Of a stretch of DNA of 64,000 nucleotides, positions 35,306 to 48,180 are shown one piece after another. Source of the DNA: Chaenocephalus aceratus (taxonomy: Eukaryota; Chordata; Actinopteri; Perciformes; Channichthyidae); contig CM043790.1 of NCBI GenBank assembly GCA_023974075.1, positions 5,664,281 through 5,728,280 of the forward strand, read 5' to 3'. Under the pieces are notes generated by a model. It had not been told where the DNA came from, did not search any database, and worked only from the letters and a program-made list of their open reading frames with translations. Each line of letters starts with the position of its first letter. Position 1 is the stretch's first letter. Position numbers and translations under genes: made by a program.

Positions 35306-36103
35306 AATAATAATAATAATAATATATTTAATTTATATAGCCCTTCTCATCTGCCAAGACAAATCTCGAAGTGCTTCACAACAAGGGATACTGATACACT
35401 TTTGAGAGATTAAACAAATAATTGTAATAATAATAAGAAATCAAAAAATAAAATAGAGTACAAAAATAAAAGTCGGAGATAGCGACGATAAAAATGGCAG
35501 TACTCCAGGTATACCGTGCTCAAAGTTTATTGGAAGGCCTGCCGAAAGAAGAGGGTCTTAAGGCCGGTTTTGAAGACCTCGGTGGAAGGGGCAGATCTCA
35601 GCTGATCTGGGAGGGAGTTCCAGAGGCGCGGGGCGAATGAGCAGAAGGCTCGGTCTCCCATTGTTCGGAGACGTGTGCGGGGGATGTAAAGAAGAGGAGC
35701 GTGGCTGGAGCGGAGAGAGCGGGTAGATGTCTTGGTATGAATGAGGTCACAGAGGTATTTTGGGCTTTGTCCATTCAGGGCTCTGTACGTGAGGAGCAGA
35801 ACCTTCAACTGGATCCTGTAGTGGACTGGGAGCCAGTGTAGTTTTGCAAGTATGGGGGTTATGTGTGCGGACCTTTTTGTACCAGTGAGAACTCTGGCTG
35901 TGCTGTTCTGGACTAGTTGCAAGCGGTTGATGGATTTGGCTGGGAGACCGGAGAGGAGTGCATTGCAATAGTCTAGTCTTGAGAAGACGAGTGCATGAAG
36001 CAGTTTTTTGATGTCATCAGTTGAGAGTGAGGGCTTCAGTCGGGGAATGTTTTTCAGGTGAAAGAAGGAGGTCTTGGTGATATGTTTGATGTGGGCTTGT
36101 GGT
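35306..36103 (-). mobile_element. nested insertion 2: LINE 3' fragment with (AAT)n tail
   Basis: Copy A reads CAAAGTGGTTAACAAAG at this site. The insert begins with AAT units and TTTATATAGCCC. A minus-strand open frame at 35527-35922 encodes SAHITPILAKLHWLPVHYRI and WNSLPDQLRSAPS, the C-terminal end of a CR1/L2-type RT protein from a family different from the host LINE. Confidence 0.82.
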
Positions 36104-36209
36104 TAACAAAGTCGCTTGACAGAAGTGAGGAGGGGGGAGGGGCTTTGGGAGGGTCCAAGAGGGTGGAGAAGATGGAAAATAGTTTTTTGGGATTGGAATA
36201 GGAAGATTG

Positions 36210-39200
36210 CCCTGATGAACCTGGGGGCTGTGTTGTCTGGAACCTTGTGTTCCTGGTAGGGTCTCCCATGGCAAATTGGTCTCAGGCAAGGGGCCAGACT
36301 AAGATTGGTTCAAAAGACCTCATGAAAGAAACAACAAGAAGTGAGGATACCCGGCCCGGAGGAAGCCCGGGGTCCCCTTCTGGAGCCAGGCCCAGAAGGA
36401 GGACTCGTCGGCGAGCGTCTGGTGGCCGGGCTTGCCACGGAGCCCGGCCGGGCCCAGCCCGAAAAGGCAACGTGGGCAACACCTCCGCTTCTCCGTCCCG
36501 CGGGCCCACCACCTACGGGAAACATCGATGGGGTCGGGTGCGCTGCCAGAAGGGTGGCAGTGAAGGCGGAGGGTCTCGACGGACCAGACCCGGGCGGCAG
36601 AAGCTGGCTTTGGGGACGTGGAACGTCACCTCTCTGGGGGGGAAGGAGCCGGAGCTTGTGCGGGAGGTGGAGCGGTACCAGTTGGATCTGGTTGGGCTCA
36701 CCTCTACGCACAGCGTCGGCTCTGGAACCTTACTTCTGGATAGGGGTTGGACTCTATTCTTCTCCGGAGTTGCTCAGGGTGTGAGGCGCCGGGCGGGTGT
36801 GGGGATACTCACAAGTCCCCGGTTAGGTGCTTCGTTGTTGGAGTTTACCCCAGTGGACGAGAGGGTCGCCTCCCTACGCCTGCGGGTTATGGGGGGGAAA
36901 ACTCTGACTGTTGTGTGTGCTTATGCACCCAACAGCAGTTCAGAGTATTCGGCCTTCTTGGAGACCCTGGAAAGAGTCCTGTATGGGGCTCCTGAAGGGG
37001 ACTCCTTAGTCTTGCTGGGAGACTTCAACGCACATGTGGGCAATGATGGAGACACTTGGAGGGGCGTGATTGGGAGGAACGGCCCCCCTGATCTGAACCG
37101 GAGTGGTGGTTTGTTACTGGACTTCTGTGCTAGTCATGGATTGGCCATAACAAACACCATGTTCGAACATAAGGATGCTCATAAGTGTACGTGGTACCAG
37201 AGCACCCTAGGCAGAAGGTCCATGATCGATTTCGTTATCGTATCATCGGACCTGAGGCCGTATGTTTTGGACACTCGGGTAAAGAGAGGGGCGGAGTTGT
37301 CAACTGATCACCATCTGGTGGTGAGTTGGGTCGAGTGGCGGGGGAAGCCTCTGGATAGACCTGGTAAGCCCAAACGTGTAGTTCGGGTGAACTGGGAACG
37401 TCTGGAGGAGGCCCAAGTTCAGGAGGCCTTCAACTCACACCTCCGGCGGAGCTTTTCGGGCATTCCTGTGGAGGTTGGGGACATTGAACCAGAGTGGTCG
37501 GTGTTCAAAGCCTCTATTGCCGAAGCCGCGGTGGGGAGCTGTGGTCTCAAGGTCCTAGGTGCCTCAAGGGGCGGTAACCCTCGAACCTCCTGGTGGACAC
37601 CGGTGGTCAGGGAAGCCGTCCGACTGAAGAAGGAGGCCTTCAGGGATTTGTTATCCCGGGGGACTCCCGAGGCAGTTGCAAGGTACCGACAGGCCCGAAG
37701 GGCAGCAGCCTCATCCGTGGCCGAGGCAAAGCAGCGGGTGTGGGAGAAGTTCGGAGAAGACATGGAGAAGGACTTTCGGGCGGCACCAAAGTTGTTCTGG
37801 AAAACTGTCCGACACCTCAGGAGGGGGAAGCAGGGAACCATCCAAGCTGTGTACAGTAAGGATGGGACGTTGTTGACCTCAACTGATGGAGTGTTGGGGC
37901 GTTGGAAGGAACACTTTGAGGAACTCCTGAACCCGACAACTCCGCCCTCTATGTTAGAGGCAGAGCTGGAGTATGACGGGGGATCAACACCAATCTCCCG
38001 GTGGGAGGTCACTGAGGTCGTTAAACAACTCCACAGTGGCAAAGCCCCGGGGGTGGATGAGATCCGCCCGGAAATGCTGAAGGCTCTGGGTGTTGAGGGA
38101 CTGTCATGGATGACACGTCTCATCAACGTTGCGTGGAAGTCGGAAACAGTACCGAAGGAGTGGCAGACCGGGGTGGTGGTCCCCCTTTTCAAAAAGGGGG
38201 ATCAGAGGGTGTGTGCCAATTACAGAGGCATCACACTACTCAGCCTCCCCGGGAAAGTTTACTCCAAGGTACTTGAAAGGAGGGTCAGGCCGATTGTCGA
38301 ACCTCAGATTGAGGAGGAACAATGCGGATTCCGTCCTGGTCGTGGAACGACGGATCAGCTTTTTACTCTCGCAAGGATCCTGGAGGGGGCCTGGGAGTAC
38401 GCTTATCCGGTCTACATGTGTTTTGTAGACTTGGAGAAGGCGTATGACCGGGTTCCCAGGGAGTTACTGTGGGAGGTGCTGCGGGAGTATGGGGTGAGGG
38501 GGTCTCTACTCAGGGCCATCCAATCTCTGTACTCCCAAAGCGAGAGCTGTGTCCGGGTCCTCGGCAGTAAGTCGGACCCATTTCCGGTGAGGGTTGGCCT
38601 CCGCCAGGGCTGCGCTTTGTCACCAATCCTGTTTGTAATATACATGGATCGGATTTCGAGGCGTAGTCGTGGGGGGGGGGGGTCTGCAGTTCGGTGGACT
38701 AAGGATTGCACCACTGCTTTTTGCAGATGATGTGGTTCTGATGGCTTCATCGGTCTGCGACCTTCAGCACTCACTGGATCGGTTCGCAACCGAGTGTGAA
38801 GCGGCTGGGATGAGGATCAGCACCTCCAAATCTGAGGCCATGGTTCTCAGCAGGAAACCGATGGACTGTTCACTCCAAGTAGGGAATGAGTCCTTACCCC
38901 AAGTGAAGGAGTTCAAGTATCTCGGGGTCTTGTTCTCGAGTGAGGGATCAATGGAGCGTGAGATGGGCCGGAGAATCGGAGCAGCGGGAGCGGTACTGCA
39001 GTCGCTTTACCGCACCGTTGTGACGAAAAGGGAGCTGAGCCGGAAGGCAAAGCTCTCTGTCTACCGGGCCATTTTCGTTCCTACCCTCACCTATGGTCAT
39101 GAAGGATGGGTCATGACCGAAAGAACGAGATCGCGGATACAAGCGGCCGAGATGGGTTTCCTCCGCCGGGTGGCTGGTGTCTCCCTTAGAGATAAGGTGA

Positions 39201-39532
39201 GAAGTTCGGTCATCAGGGAGGGACTCGGAGTTGAGCCGCTCCTCCTTCGCGTCGAAAGAAGCCAGTTGAGGTGGTTCGGGCACCTAGTTAGGATGCCACC
39301 TGGGCGCCTCCCTAGGGAGGTGTTCCAGGCACGTCCAGCTGGGAAGAGACCAAGGGGTAGACCTAGGACCAGGTGGAGGGATTATATCTCTTCGCTGGCC
39401 TGGGAGCGCCTTGGGATCCCCCAGTCAGAGCTGGTTGATGTCGCCAGGGAAAAGAAAGTTTGGGGCTCTCTGCTGGAACTGCTACCCCCGCGACCCGACC
39501 ACGGATAAGCGGGAGAAGATGGATGGATGGAT
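36210..39532 (+). mobile_element. nested insertion 3: RTE-like LINE, nearly full length
   Basis: It is flanked by a 15-bp target duplication GGAATAGGAAGATTG (36195-36209 and 39533-39547), the mark of target-primed reverse transcription. It ends in a (GATG)n tail. It is 3.3 kb and opposite in orientation to its LINE host. One long ORF is broken only by a frameshift at a G run, so it looks like the youngest LINE here. RTE/Expander-like assignment is inferred from protein motifs and tail. Confidence 0.9.
36268..39508 (+). pseudogene. RTE-like endonuclease/reverse transcriptase, one frameshift
   Basis: The first ATG in frame is 36268; upstream codons in frame are not ATG. The endonuclease shows [49 protein letters not shown] and [10 protein letters not shown]. 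The RT shows [82 protein letters not shown] and, after the break, the catalytic [11 protein letters not shown]. The C-terminal domain ends WGSLLELLPPRPDHG. Reading shifts frame at a run of 12 G at 38671-38682. Otherwise it is open over about 1,080 codons. Confidence 0.9.
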
Positions 39533-39547
39533 GGAATAGGAAGATTG

Positions 39548-40744
39548 GATCTTATCTTGAAAGAAAGTGCTTTTTGCCTGAGAGATCGAAGCAGAGAAAG
39601 AGGAGAGGAGAGCCTGATAGGTTAGGAGGTCGTCGTGGTGTTTGGATTTCCACTGTTTCCGCTCTGCTGCTCTAAGGACGGTTCTATTAGCACGCAGTGC
39701 GTCATTTAGCCAGGGAGCAGGAGGGGACTGACGAGCCTGCCGAGATGTGAGAGGACAGAGAGAGTCCAGAGAGGATGAGAGAGTAGAGAGGAGAGTTTCT
39801 GCAGCAGAGTTTGGAGGCAGGAGTTGGAACGAGTCAGAGGAAGGGAGGGCTGAGAGCACCGATGAGGCAAAGGTAGAGGGGGAGAGGGAACGGAGGTTAT
39901 GGCGGACAGGTGCAGGATGAGAAGAGATTAGTTTGTTATGTTTGGAAAGGGGTAGAGAGAATGAAATGAAGAAGTGATCGGATGTGTGGAGCGGGTTTAC
40001 AGAGAGGTTAGAAGTAGTGCAGTTCCTTGAGAATATGAGATCAAGGACATTGCCAGCTTTATGAGTTGGTGGGGACGGAGACAGTGAGAAAGCAAAGGCG
40101 GTTAACAGAGATGTTAGTTCGTCTATCTTCCCCGTCTGGAGGTTGAAGTCTCCGAGAAGTACAGTGGGAGGACCAGTTTCAGGGATGTGTGATAGGAGAT
40201 TATCCAATTCCTCCAAGAAGTCCCCCAAGGCGCCTGGTGGACGGTAGAGAACAACAATGGTTAATTGTATAGGATGGGTTACTGTGACGGCATGGAATTC
40301 AAAGGTGGAAGGAGTGAAGTTAGGTAGCTTGAAGAGGGAAAAGCTCCATTTGGGAGAGAGCAGGAGACCAGTGCCACCTCCTCTGCCAGTGGGTCTGGGT
40401 GTATGGGAGAAGGAATATGCTGTGGAGAGAGCTGCTGGGGTGGATGTGTTGGATGGAGTAATCCAGGTCTCAGTGAGAGCAAGGAAATCCAGAGACTGCA
40501 GGGAGGCGTAGCCAGAGATGAAGTCAGCCTTAGGAACAGCTGACTGGCAGTTCCACAGGCCGCCTGAAACTAGATGTTGGATCTCAGTGGAGCACGTGGG
40601 ATAGACAAGAGCAGGCCGGTTATATCGATTACGAGATACACAGGGCCAGTGATAATTGCGAGAAGACACATGAACAGGAATGGAGAAAATACACATGATT
40701 ATAGCATGAGGGGCTAGAAAGCTAAAGAAAAGAAAATAAGACAC
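39548..40744 (-). pseudogene. LINE APE-type endonuclease, copy B
   Basis: An open frame of about 400 codons carries LDFLALTETWI (catalytic Glu), VVLYRPPGALGDF, VLLGDFNLQTG (catalytic Asp-Asn), NVLDLIFSRN and TSDHFFISFSL (catalytic Asp-His). The order is that of an APE endonuclease. It runs into the RTE-like insertion after QDKIQSSYS. The start is uncertain: MSYFLFF at 40744 is simply the first Met. Confidence 0.9.
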
Positions 40745-41829
40745 CAGCGATACTTAGCTCAATCAGAGTAGCATTTGCCTCCTCGTGACTCCCGCAGGAC
40801 TCCAATGTCTTTGTCAGTCTTCGTCTGTCTGACGCTGAAGGAAAGAGCTACCTAAAATGGACGCCTGATTGCTGAGTTCTCACAGCTGTGGTGCCACGCC
40901 CCTCTAATTAGTTAACTCTCTACAGCTGATGGGCGACAGCTGAGAGGCCCTGCCTATTTTAATGCACGCTTGATTGCCTACTGAGACCTGTGTAACAGGT
41001 TCACGTGAGCGGATCTGAGATTTAAAATCTCTCAAAAGCACTGTTTTAGCTACAATAACTACAGAACAATTATACAGAGTAGAATAAATGAAATAGAGAA
41101 GTCTAATTAAACAAGAATATAACTTACAGTGGTTGCTGCGTCAATAGGTATTGTCGTCACCCGGTCAAGATGCACACATATACTCATTCTCCTCTTCCCT
41201 GTTCCTCTTCTTCGGCCATTTTGCTCTCTTTCATACACTCTGCCCTCTCCTCTTTGTTCTCTACCATACCTCTTTGTCTGTGTTCTTTCCCCTCTTTTGT
41301 TAAATTCCCTTCTATTTCTCTTTGTATCATGTCTCACTGTGTCTCTGCTCCACCGTCATCATGGTGCCCTGACTCTGTGGTAATACCCACCATCATGTCA
41401 GGTACCACTGACCATCATTACAGTCAGTAACAGTACATCCTCGGGGGGGTGAGGTCAGTGTGTGTTATCACAGAGTGAACATCATGAAATGGCTTCCTGC
41501 CTCCCTGCTGTATGTTTCATGTGAATATTAAACCATCACCAAGTGTTCATTACCACCACCGCGAGGAAGATGTAAAATAAATCCAATATATTTTAGATGC
41601 TTTCTACCTCACTAACATTTCGGATGAATTTCATTTGTGTGTTTTTGTTCCTCTGGGCGTCCGAATGGGTTTAATAACCTTCATACAGTATGACTATGAT
41701 AATAAAACAAATCAATATTACTATAACTGAAGGCTGTTGTGTCTCAGTACAGTAAACAGATATATTTGTTTAAATGTTGCTGTTGGTTTGGTCCTTATCA
41801 ATCAATATTTGTCATTGTTTACATTGCTT

Positions 41830-41955
41830 TTATTCAGACTATGTTATACTGATCTGTCTATATAACTGCTGTGAAGCACTTAGGGCTGCAATTCTTGTTT
41901 AAATGGTTCGATACAAATATAAAGCTTATTATTAATATTAATATTATTATTATCA
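41830..41955 (+). repeat. LINE 3' tail with (ATT)n
   Basis: GTGAAGCACTTAGGGCTGCA and GATACAAATATAAAGCTTA are followed by ATT repeats. This is a widespread fish CR1/L2-type 3' terminus, here in plus orientation. Confidence 0.6.
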
Positions 41956-42101
41956 AGGTTGAGTCGAGTTCCTTGAAAGATCTGCTTTACAAATAAAAAC
42001 TGTCTACATGTGAGACTGACCGTTGAGCGGCCCGACCAAGCAAGGAGGCAGAGGCAAAACGTCCCGAATACAACCCGGTGTGCCCATAGTTCACAGCCTC
42101 A

Positions 42102-42153
42102 ATCCTGCTGGTCTCCCTGAACACATCCTGCTGGTCTCCCTGAACACATCCTG
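42102..42153 (+). repeat. 23-bp tandem duplication
   Basis: The unit beginning ATCCTGCTGGTCTCCCTG occurs twice (42102-42124 and 42125-42147), with the start of a third. Confidence 0.9.
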
Positions 42154-44396
42154 CAGCCAAGGATCTCACACCACAGTACAAACAGGAAACACAGAGCCTA
42201 AATACCCACAGACTAATCAATCAACAAGACACAGGTGAGGGGGGAGGAGACAACACGGGCACCAGGTGCACACAATCAGCAGCAACAGACATGGGTGAGT
42301 GAAATGTCAACTTTACACAGTGGTAACTTGTACAATTAATGCAACTTAACGTCATGATTTTCACACCCTCACATATTAATTGCACCCTGATTATTCTCAA
42401 CCGCTGTCATTCTTACACCAGCATAAATACTTTCGGCGCTCTCGCTAACTCCCCTATCTTTTCAGGCGGAGCCGAGGACCCGACCAGCACCTGCCAGACG
42501 ACATTCCAATCAATACGGTTTAATCAGTTAATAAATACTACCTCAATAATTAGTATAAATTATATGAAATGTGCAAATATGCAATGCCAAACTGTACTGT
42601 GCAATCACGCTAATAAACTGTTCACTAAAGTGCTGAGTGACTTTATCTCTGCAAAGGAAATAGTTTCATAAAGTGCAATATTACAAGACCCGAAGCCGTC
42701 AGTCCACAGTGATGAAGTTACCTTCGTCACACTACACAATGACCCACTGTCACCATTTCAGGCTTATTTCAGTTTATTTAGTGGTTCCCAAATCCACAGA
42801 AACCTTATAAGACATTCACATTCCACTGTCCTAACTAAACCATCACTGTACTGAATGACTTTTATTCCATCAGTGCGCGAGTCGAGTCACGAGTCCTGAA
42901 AATCGGGGTACATTTCTCAATCCACTTTCTACATGAAAACACAAACTTGAAAGTTGGACCAGTTTTGAAAAGTCACTTGAGATATTTCTCTATTTGTTAT
43001 GTATTTGGTTATTAGCAGATCTGAAAAGCTGCTGTATCAATTGCGGGAAACAGGTTCAACCGGGTCTTTAAACGCCTCATTTACAAAACTGTGTGACCAA
43101 TCAGGAACTTTGATTTATCATCTTGCAAATGATCAGATTGAAGTAAGCTTTGATACTGATCTGGATGTTAAAAAGAAAAGTAAGCATGGTGTAAATATAT
43201 TACACCAAAAACAATTCAAGCTGCACAAAATAAAGATCAGTGTACACACACACATTTTCACCACTACTAGACGTTGTGATTTGCCTCATCTCAAGAGCTT
43301 TTAATTGTGTGTTAAGATGTGTAATGTGTTTGATTTTCAGAGATGTGCCAGAGGAGCCAAATAACAGGATTTTAAGTATCACGACCAGACTGGCTCCCAG
43401 CGTGGTGTCCAGGGAATTCTAAAGCTCCATGACACATTGTTTCATTTTCGTCTGCCACAATGTTATCAGGATGATGTTTTTCAGTCCTGGTAGAGAAGGA
43501 GAAAGCTGTTGCAGGATTCACTAACGCTGCAAATGTGAAGGGTGCATCAAAATACAAGTTTACGAGATTTCTATGTTTTGTTTTCCGACATAAAATATGT
43601 CATTAAGTATCATAAACATGTGTTTGCCACAGATCTTATTTATTGCAATATTCTGAAATCTGCACTGGAAAACAAAATCAAAAAAGGATGGTAAAAAAGA
43701 ATATGCACATTTGGTATTAACTTTGAATTTTTTATTTCTCACTGTGCTTTTTTTTGTCTCCGCAAGAGCAGTATGCCGAACCATCTTTACAGCTCCTGCT
43801 GCAGTCACATTCATTCATGTTCTTAGTATGGTCTCCCCTTGTTAGAGTGGACACTGAAACAGCTGTAACTATAACAAAATCATATTTACCAGCACCACAA
43901 ACTGCAGCCTCTCAAATGACTCAACAGTATCTAACACTCAACATTGGAGCCTTCATGAAGGAGGAAGCAGGGCAGCACTTTAACCAGGTGGAACTCATAC
44001 ACTCAGTGTATATCAACATGCAGATCATTTAATGTTAATGTCTAGGTCAAAACTAATTGTTATCCTAATTTATGACCAAAACTATGGAACAAAAGTGTTT
44101 GTTATGTAGGGAGCAGCTTTATGCCTTTGAATGGAAATAGCTTTGCTCTGTCCGTGGTGTTGAAGCATGGACCATCAGAGTCAGTACTTTCTGAACCTTT
44201 AACCGGGCTCACAAGGACTCTTTCTGCTGCGTCAATGGTGCTGAACCTTTGGCTACATGGACCAAATTCTGAAAGCAGAAACACTCAACATGGGGAAGAG
44301 ATACGTGCTTGTTCTTTCTTTAGAAAACTCAAGCTTGATTTTAGGAATGTGGTCAAGAACCCTTTGAACATGGTATAACTTGGGTTTATTCTACAC

Positions 44397-44465
44397 AGTC
44401 TCACAAAAAAACGTGTAATAGCTACGTTGGTCGACAGGGCAAAACGTAGTATATTCACAAATAAC
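44397..44465 (+). repeat. inverted repeat partner of 52190-52255
   Basis: AGTCTCACAAAAAAACGTGT, then TCGACAGGGCAAAACGTAGT and TTCACAAATAAC, are found on the opposite strand at 52190-52255 with few mismatches. Confidence 0.85.
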
Positions 44466-44489
44466 TAGTGATGGCAAAATGAAGCTTTG

Positions 44490-45060
44490 AATGAAGCATC
44501 GAAGCCTTACTTGCCAACCTTGAGACCTCATAAATCGGGAGCATTTCAAAACCACCGCGGAGGGGGGTCGTGCTAGATCGCCGGAGCTGTTAGATTAACA
44601 TTAACATGCTTATTGTAGTTGTAAGTGCACTGCCTTGCGGCCTGTAGCACCTTGTGTGGGCTGGACCTGTATTTGACAGGAAAAGGAGTGAGCAGAGGGT
44701 CGAGTTGCCGATTCTTGTTCTGTGACTATATATCTCCCTCACCCCCTCAGGGTTTCAGTTGCGCGCGCTGGCGGCGCTACTAAAGAGATGCGCTACCATG
44801 GAAACCAAACAATGGTGTAGCTGTATTAAAGTCCGAGTGGAAACAGTCGTGAGTAAATCTGATTTTGTCAGAAATCGGGAGAAATATAACCCCGGGAGGA
44901 AACCGGGAGAGGGCTATGAAATCGGGAGTCTCCCGCGAAAATCGGGAGGGTTGAACCACTTGGACAATTGTGTCGGAAATAGGTTTTTTCCCAACAATCT
45001 GCGAATCAGAGGCACAGTAGGGCGGGTCTTCGTGGAATACGGGTGGGAAAAATGTGTGTC
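44490..45060. mobile_element. possible hAT-like element, degenerate
   Basis: The left part CTTACTTGCCAACCTTGAGA and the right part with repeated ATCGGGAGxxx blocks and GGGAGGGTTG resemble a common fish non-autonomous element whose ends pair as ACTTGCCAACC/GGTTGGCAAGT. The right end here is damaged, so no clean boundary. Confidence 0.4.
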
Positions 45061-47052
45061 TCGTCTCTTTCAACCTGTCTGAGTCAGAGCGAGAGTTTAA
45101 AAAAAAAAAATTCAGAGAGAGAGTTAACAGCTCATCTAGTTCCATCTGTACTGTAGCTAGTAGCCTAGTTTCACCTACCGGGGTGGCAACTGACACCCTA
45201 AAAATAGGCCTTGCCACCCCAGCTGTCACCTCAGTTGGCAGCTTTGTTTTGAAAGAAAAGTTGTGGCTCATCGGACATTTATGAGAGAAAGTCTCTAATG
45301 TCCGAGTGCAAGTGAATGCAGCACAAGATGCACGTCATGTAACCCCTCCCCCGGTCCTGGCGCGAGCGTGGTGGACATATGATTGGCGGCGATTTCATTT
45401 GAACGGGACGGCGCAAAACGAGAAGCATTCGGACCCAAGCACTGAAGGAATGAGGTATTCGTGGTCTACACTGACAGAGAAGAGACTGTCAGTGTGGCTG
45501 CACTCAGCATTGAATCAAAACGCACTAAAGCTGTTGATCTTAATACGTTTGTGAGGCGATTTGCTGAACAAAATGGTAATCGCCGCATTCAGCTGTTAGA
45601 CATGTCAACTTGATGCTCTGCTCACGGATGAGCATACAAAACTATTAAGATGATGACCTTACGTGTGTAAATATTTTTTTTTTCTTTGAGGGGGTCTGCC
45701 CCCAAAAAACAGTTTTAAGTCCTGAGAAAGTCAAATAAGACGGTGTGTAAAACGACACTGCCCAGCCAACAGAAAGTAACCATTTTGATTGAACTAGGCC
45801 AGTAGGTAAGGACTTTCCACTGGATAATAACTGCAGTATAAAGAATGCATGACTGAAGTGATGGAGACCACGTTGAAGGCAAACACAAAGAGGAAATAAC
45901 AGGTCAAGCAAACCCCCTCTCAGATTCCACAGCAACCAGAAGAACATAAAGACTGGCTGGTGATTTGATTCATCAGCTTTGTGATGGAATAACAAAATGC
46001 ACAGTGCATTTCCTTAGCTGTGGGTGAGTCCACTGACACCACTGACAATGCTCATTTGCTGGTGTTTGTGAGGCAAAGGGGGAGTTTGTTGAAGATGTGT
46101 GAACCTCAGTAGACACACAAGGAGGGAAGACATTTATAAAGCACTAATGGGAATGCTGAATGAAAGAGGGTGCAGCTGCCTTTATTCATAACTGTGCAGC
46201 TCTTACACTGCGACTCTGAGGGGTCAAGCACAGACACAATAACAATGAAAACTGCTGCATACAGTATATTTTTGTTTTTGCAACCTCGTGTTAAGAATCT
46301 TGTTGCAATTGTTTAAAAGTTTGAATGACCGTAATAAACGGACCTTTGTCTTATTGAAACATTTATTTTGGACCTTTAAGATTTGTATTTGAGTACCCCT
46401 GGACTAGAGAGTGCTGGACATTTTTTTGGGAGGAGAGGGCCTTTTATCAGTGATTAAAATACATCCATTCCGGGCTTTGAACCAGCTGCACGGAGGACAT
46501 CGCCACATTCGGGCCGCCGGCTCTACCCACTGGGCTATCTATTCCTTGAAGTATTGAACTGTTTTTATATTACTGATAATTGTCTTTTTGTTCACAACTT
46601 CTCCACATTTCGAAGTGTTTCCCGAACCAGAACGACCTATCTTTCTTCCTGACTTGCTCTGATACTACAATTCAAATGCAATACCAACAACTAGGGATGC
46701 ACGATAATTATCGGCCCGATATTAGGACTTATGACGTCATCCCGATAAACCCGATACAAGTATTAATAGCCCCGATAATATACAATATATTTTTTGGGTA
46801 AAAAAAAAGAAAGAAGTCCTGCGGTGCTTTTTATCTATGGAACCGGAAGTGGTAAAAATGCTAACTTACTTCCGGGTTTTAGGACGCGTCACTGCGGTTC
46901 TCTATTCGGATTCTCTAAAGTACCGCAGTCTCTTCTCCTAAGTCCTTTTGAATTCTCCTATCCACTATCCCTTAACCCCGTGACGTTTCACTCAGAGGTC
47001 AAGGAATAGGAGATAGGGTTCGAATTTAGGAGCTGATCTTTGGAGTAGACAG
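45061..47052. other. intergenic sequence without a recognised gene
   Basis: It contains a tRNA-derived SINE-like segment (46470-46555) and a hAT-like end (AGGGATGCACGATAATTATC at about 46694) without a visible partner. A CCAGGGGTACTCAAA motif lies on the minus strand near 46394-46408. No coding exon was recognised. Confidence 0.5.
46470..46555 (-). repeat. tRNA-derived SINE head
   Basis: On the minus strand, TAGCCCAGTGGGTAGAGC (A box) and GGTTCAAAGCC (B box) lie about 45 nt apart, as in an RNA polymerase III promoter of tRNA origin. The sequence between does not fold as a functional tRNA. Confidence 0.5.
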
Positions 47053-47068
47053 TAGAGGTTTCTCAATA
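47053..47068 (+). repeat. outer inverted repeat, left
   Basis: TAGAGGTTTCTCAATA is found inverted at 51703-51718. Together they bracket the whole YqaJ/THAP element and may be the ends of an older MITE into which it inserted. Confidence 0.6.
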
Positions 47069-48066
47069 CTCAAATTTCCCCTCCTCGACTCCTATCCTTA
47101 AGACTTGGTACCGCCTACAGGAGATGCGAGCGAAGGACTGAGGAGGGGAACCGAGGAGAGAGGGGAAGCAGCAGGTGGTTAGAGAAATGAGAACTCCTCT
47201 CCTCTGAGCGGTCATTTTAAAGAGACGTCCATTAATGATGACAGGAGGCACAGCAGCCCTCTGTCTGATGGACAGATGTGTTCATGACCACTTATATATT
47301 TACTTTGATTCATTCACAGTGCGGTATAATGAGACAATAACAGGCTACAGATGCGGACATATACACACACATATATTTATATAAATATACAATTTCAGAA
47401 TCAAACAAGTATGAGAGCACTCTCATAATAACGTAACACAATCAGAGACTGGATATACCCCCCCCCCCCTCTCTGTGGTCGCTGAAATGGGGAATTGAAA
47501 TTACGGGCCAAAAGTTGTACAAGTATTAAAAGTATAGGACACCAAACCAACTGAGACCCGTCTGTCCGCCGCATCTACGCACTGTACAACACACACACAC
47601 ACACACACACACCTACACACTGAACCACACACACCTACACACGGTACCACACACACCTACAGCTCCTAAAGCATAATCAGGCTACAGCCGTTGTGTATTT
47701 TATTATGTGAAGCACTAAATGGTCTTAGAAAAATATCGACTCTGTGTTTGTAGATATCTACTAAACTAAAGCAAATAAAGAGAGTAGGCCTGTTATACTG
47801 AGTGATATATATTTTACACACTGCTCTGCTTTCTGCACGGACCTCACAGCTGTTCTCACTGTAAACATCGCGTTGCCGTTCAAGCACTTACTAAAATAAT
47901 ATCCAGGGGATGCATGCAGAGCTGTCATTGGCTGAGATAGCTCCGGCCGTGCTTTAACGCCTCCACCGTTCCCGGAAATGCATCCGCGGAGGAGCCGTGG
48001 AGGACGCATCAGTGTCTCCTCGGTTAGAGCTCCTCCAGAGAGCCTCCTCGATGCTCGATGCTCGGT

Positions 48067-48180
48067 TATCTTTTGATCCCGTTTGAATTGTGCCACGAAT
48101 GACACATATGATTTTTGTCAATTTAAAAGAATATTTTGCAAGTCAAAAAAATAAAAATGTGTCGTAAAACTGTGAAGTTA
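48067..48180 (+). repeat. left terminal inverted repeat of the YqaJ/THAP element
   Basis: The first 50 nt match 51614-51565 on the other strand with two mismatches, then with small gaps to about 48180. Confidence 0.85.

Larger units (their letters stand above)
33182..40930 (-). mobile_element. L2-like LINE, copy B, with three nested insertions
   Basis: Copy A and copy B align along their length. In B the LINE is interrupted at 33856-34162, 35306-36103 and 36210-39532. Without these it would be about 3.3 kb. The 3' tail is at 33182. RT lies at 34157-35185, endonuclease at 39548-40744, and 5' similarity to copy A ends near 40930. The nested order gives relative ages: L2 first, the other three later. 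Confidence 0.92.
40931..44396. other. intergenic sequence without a recognised gene
   Basis: It contains a LINE-like 3' tail at 41830-41955, a 23-bp tandem duplication at 42102-42147 and AT-rich sequence. 41000-41080 resembles 11590-11680. No conserved coding exon was seen. The plus-strand frames at 42339, 42999 and 43754 match nothing I know. Confidence 0.55.

Noticed and set aside
36247..39675. Several open frames on both strands over the RTE-like element
   Set aside because: Only the frame with endonuclease and RT motifs is coding. The high GC content keeps others open by chance.
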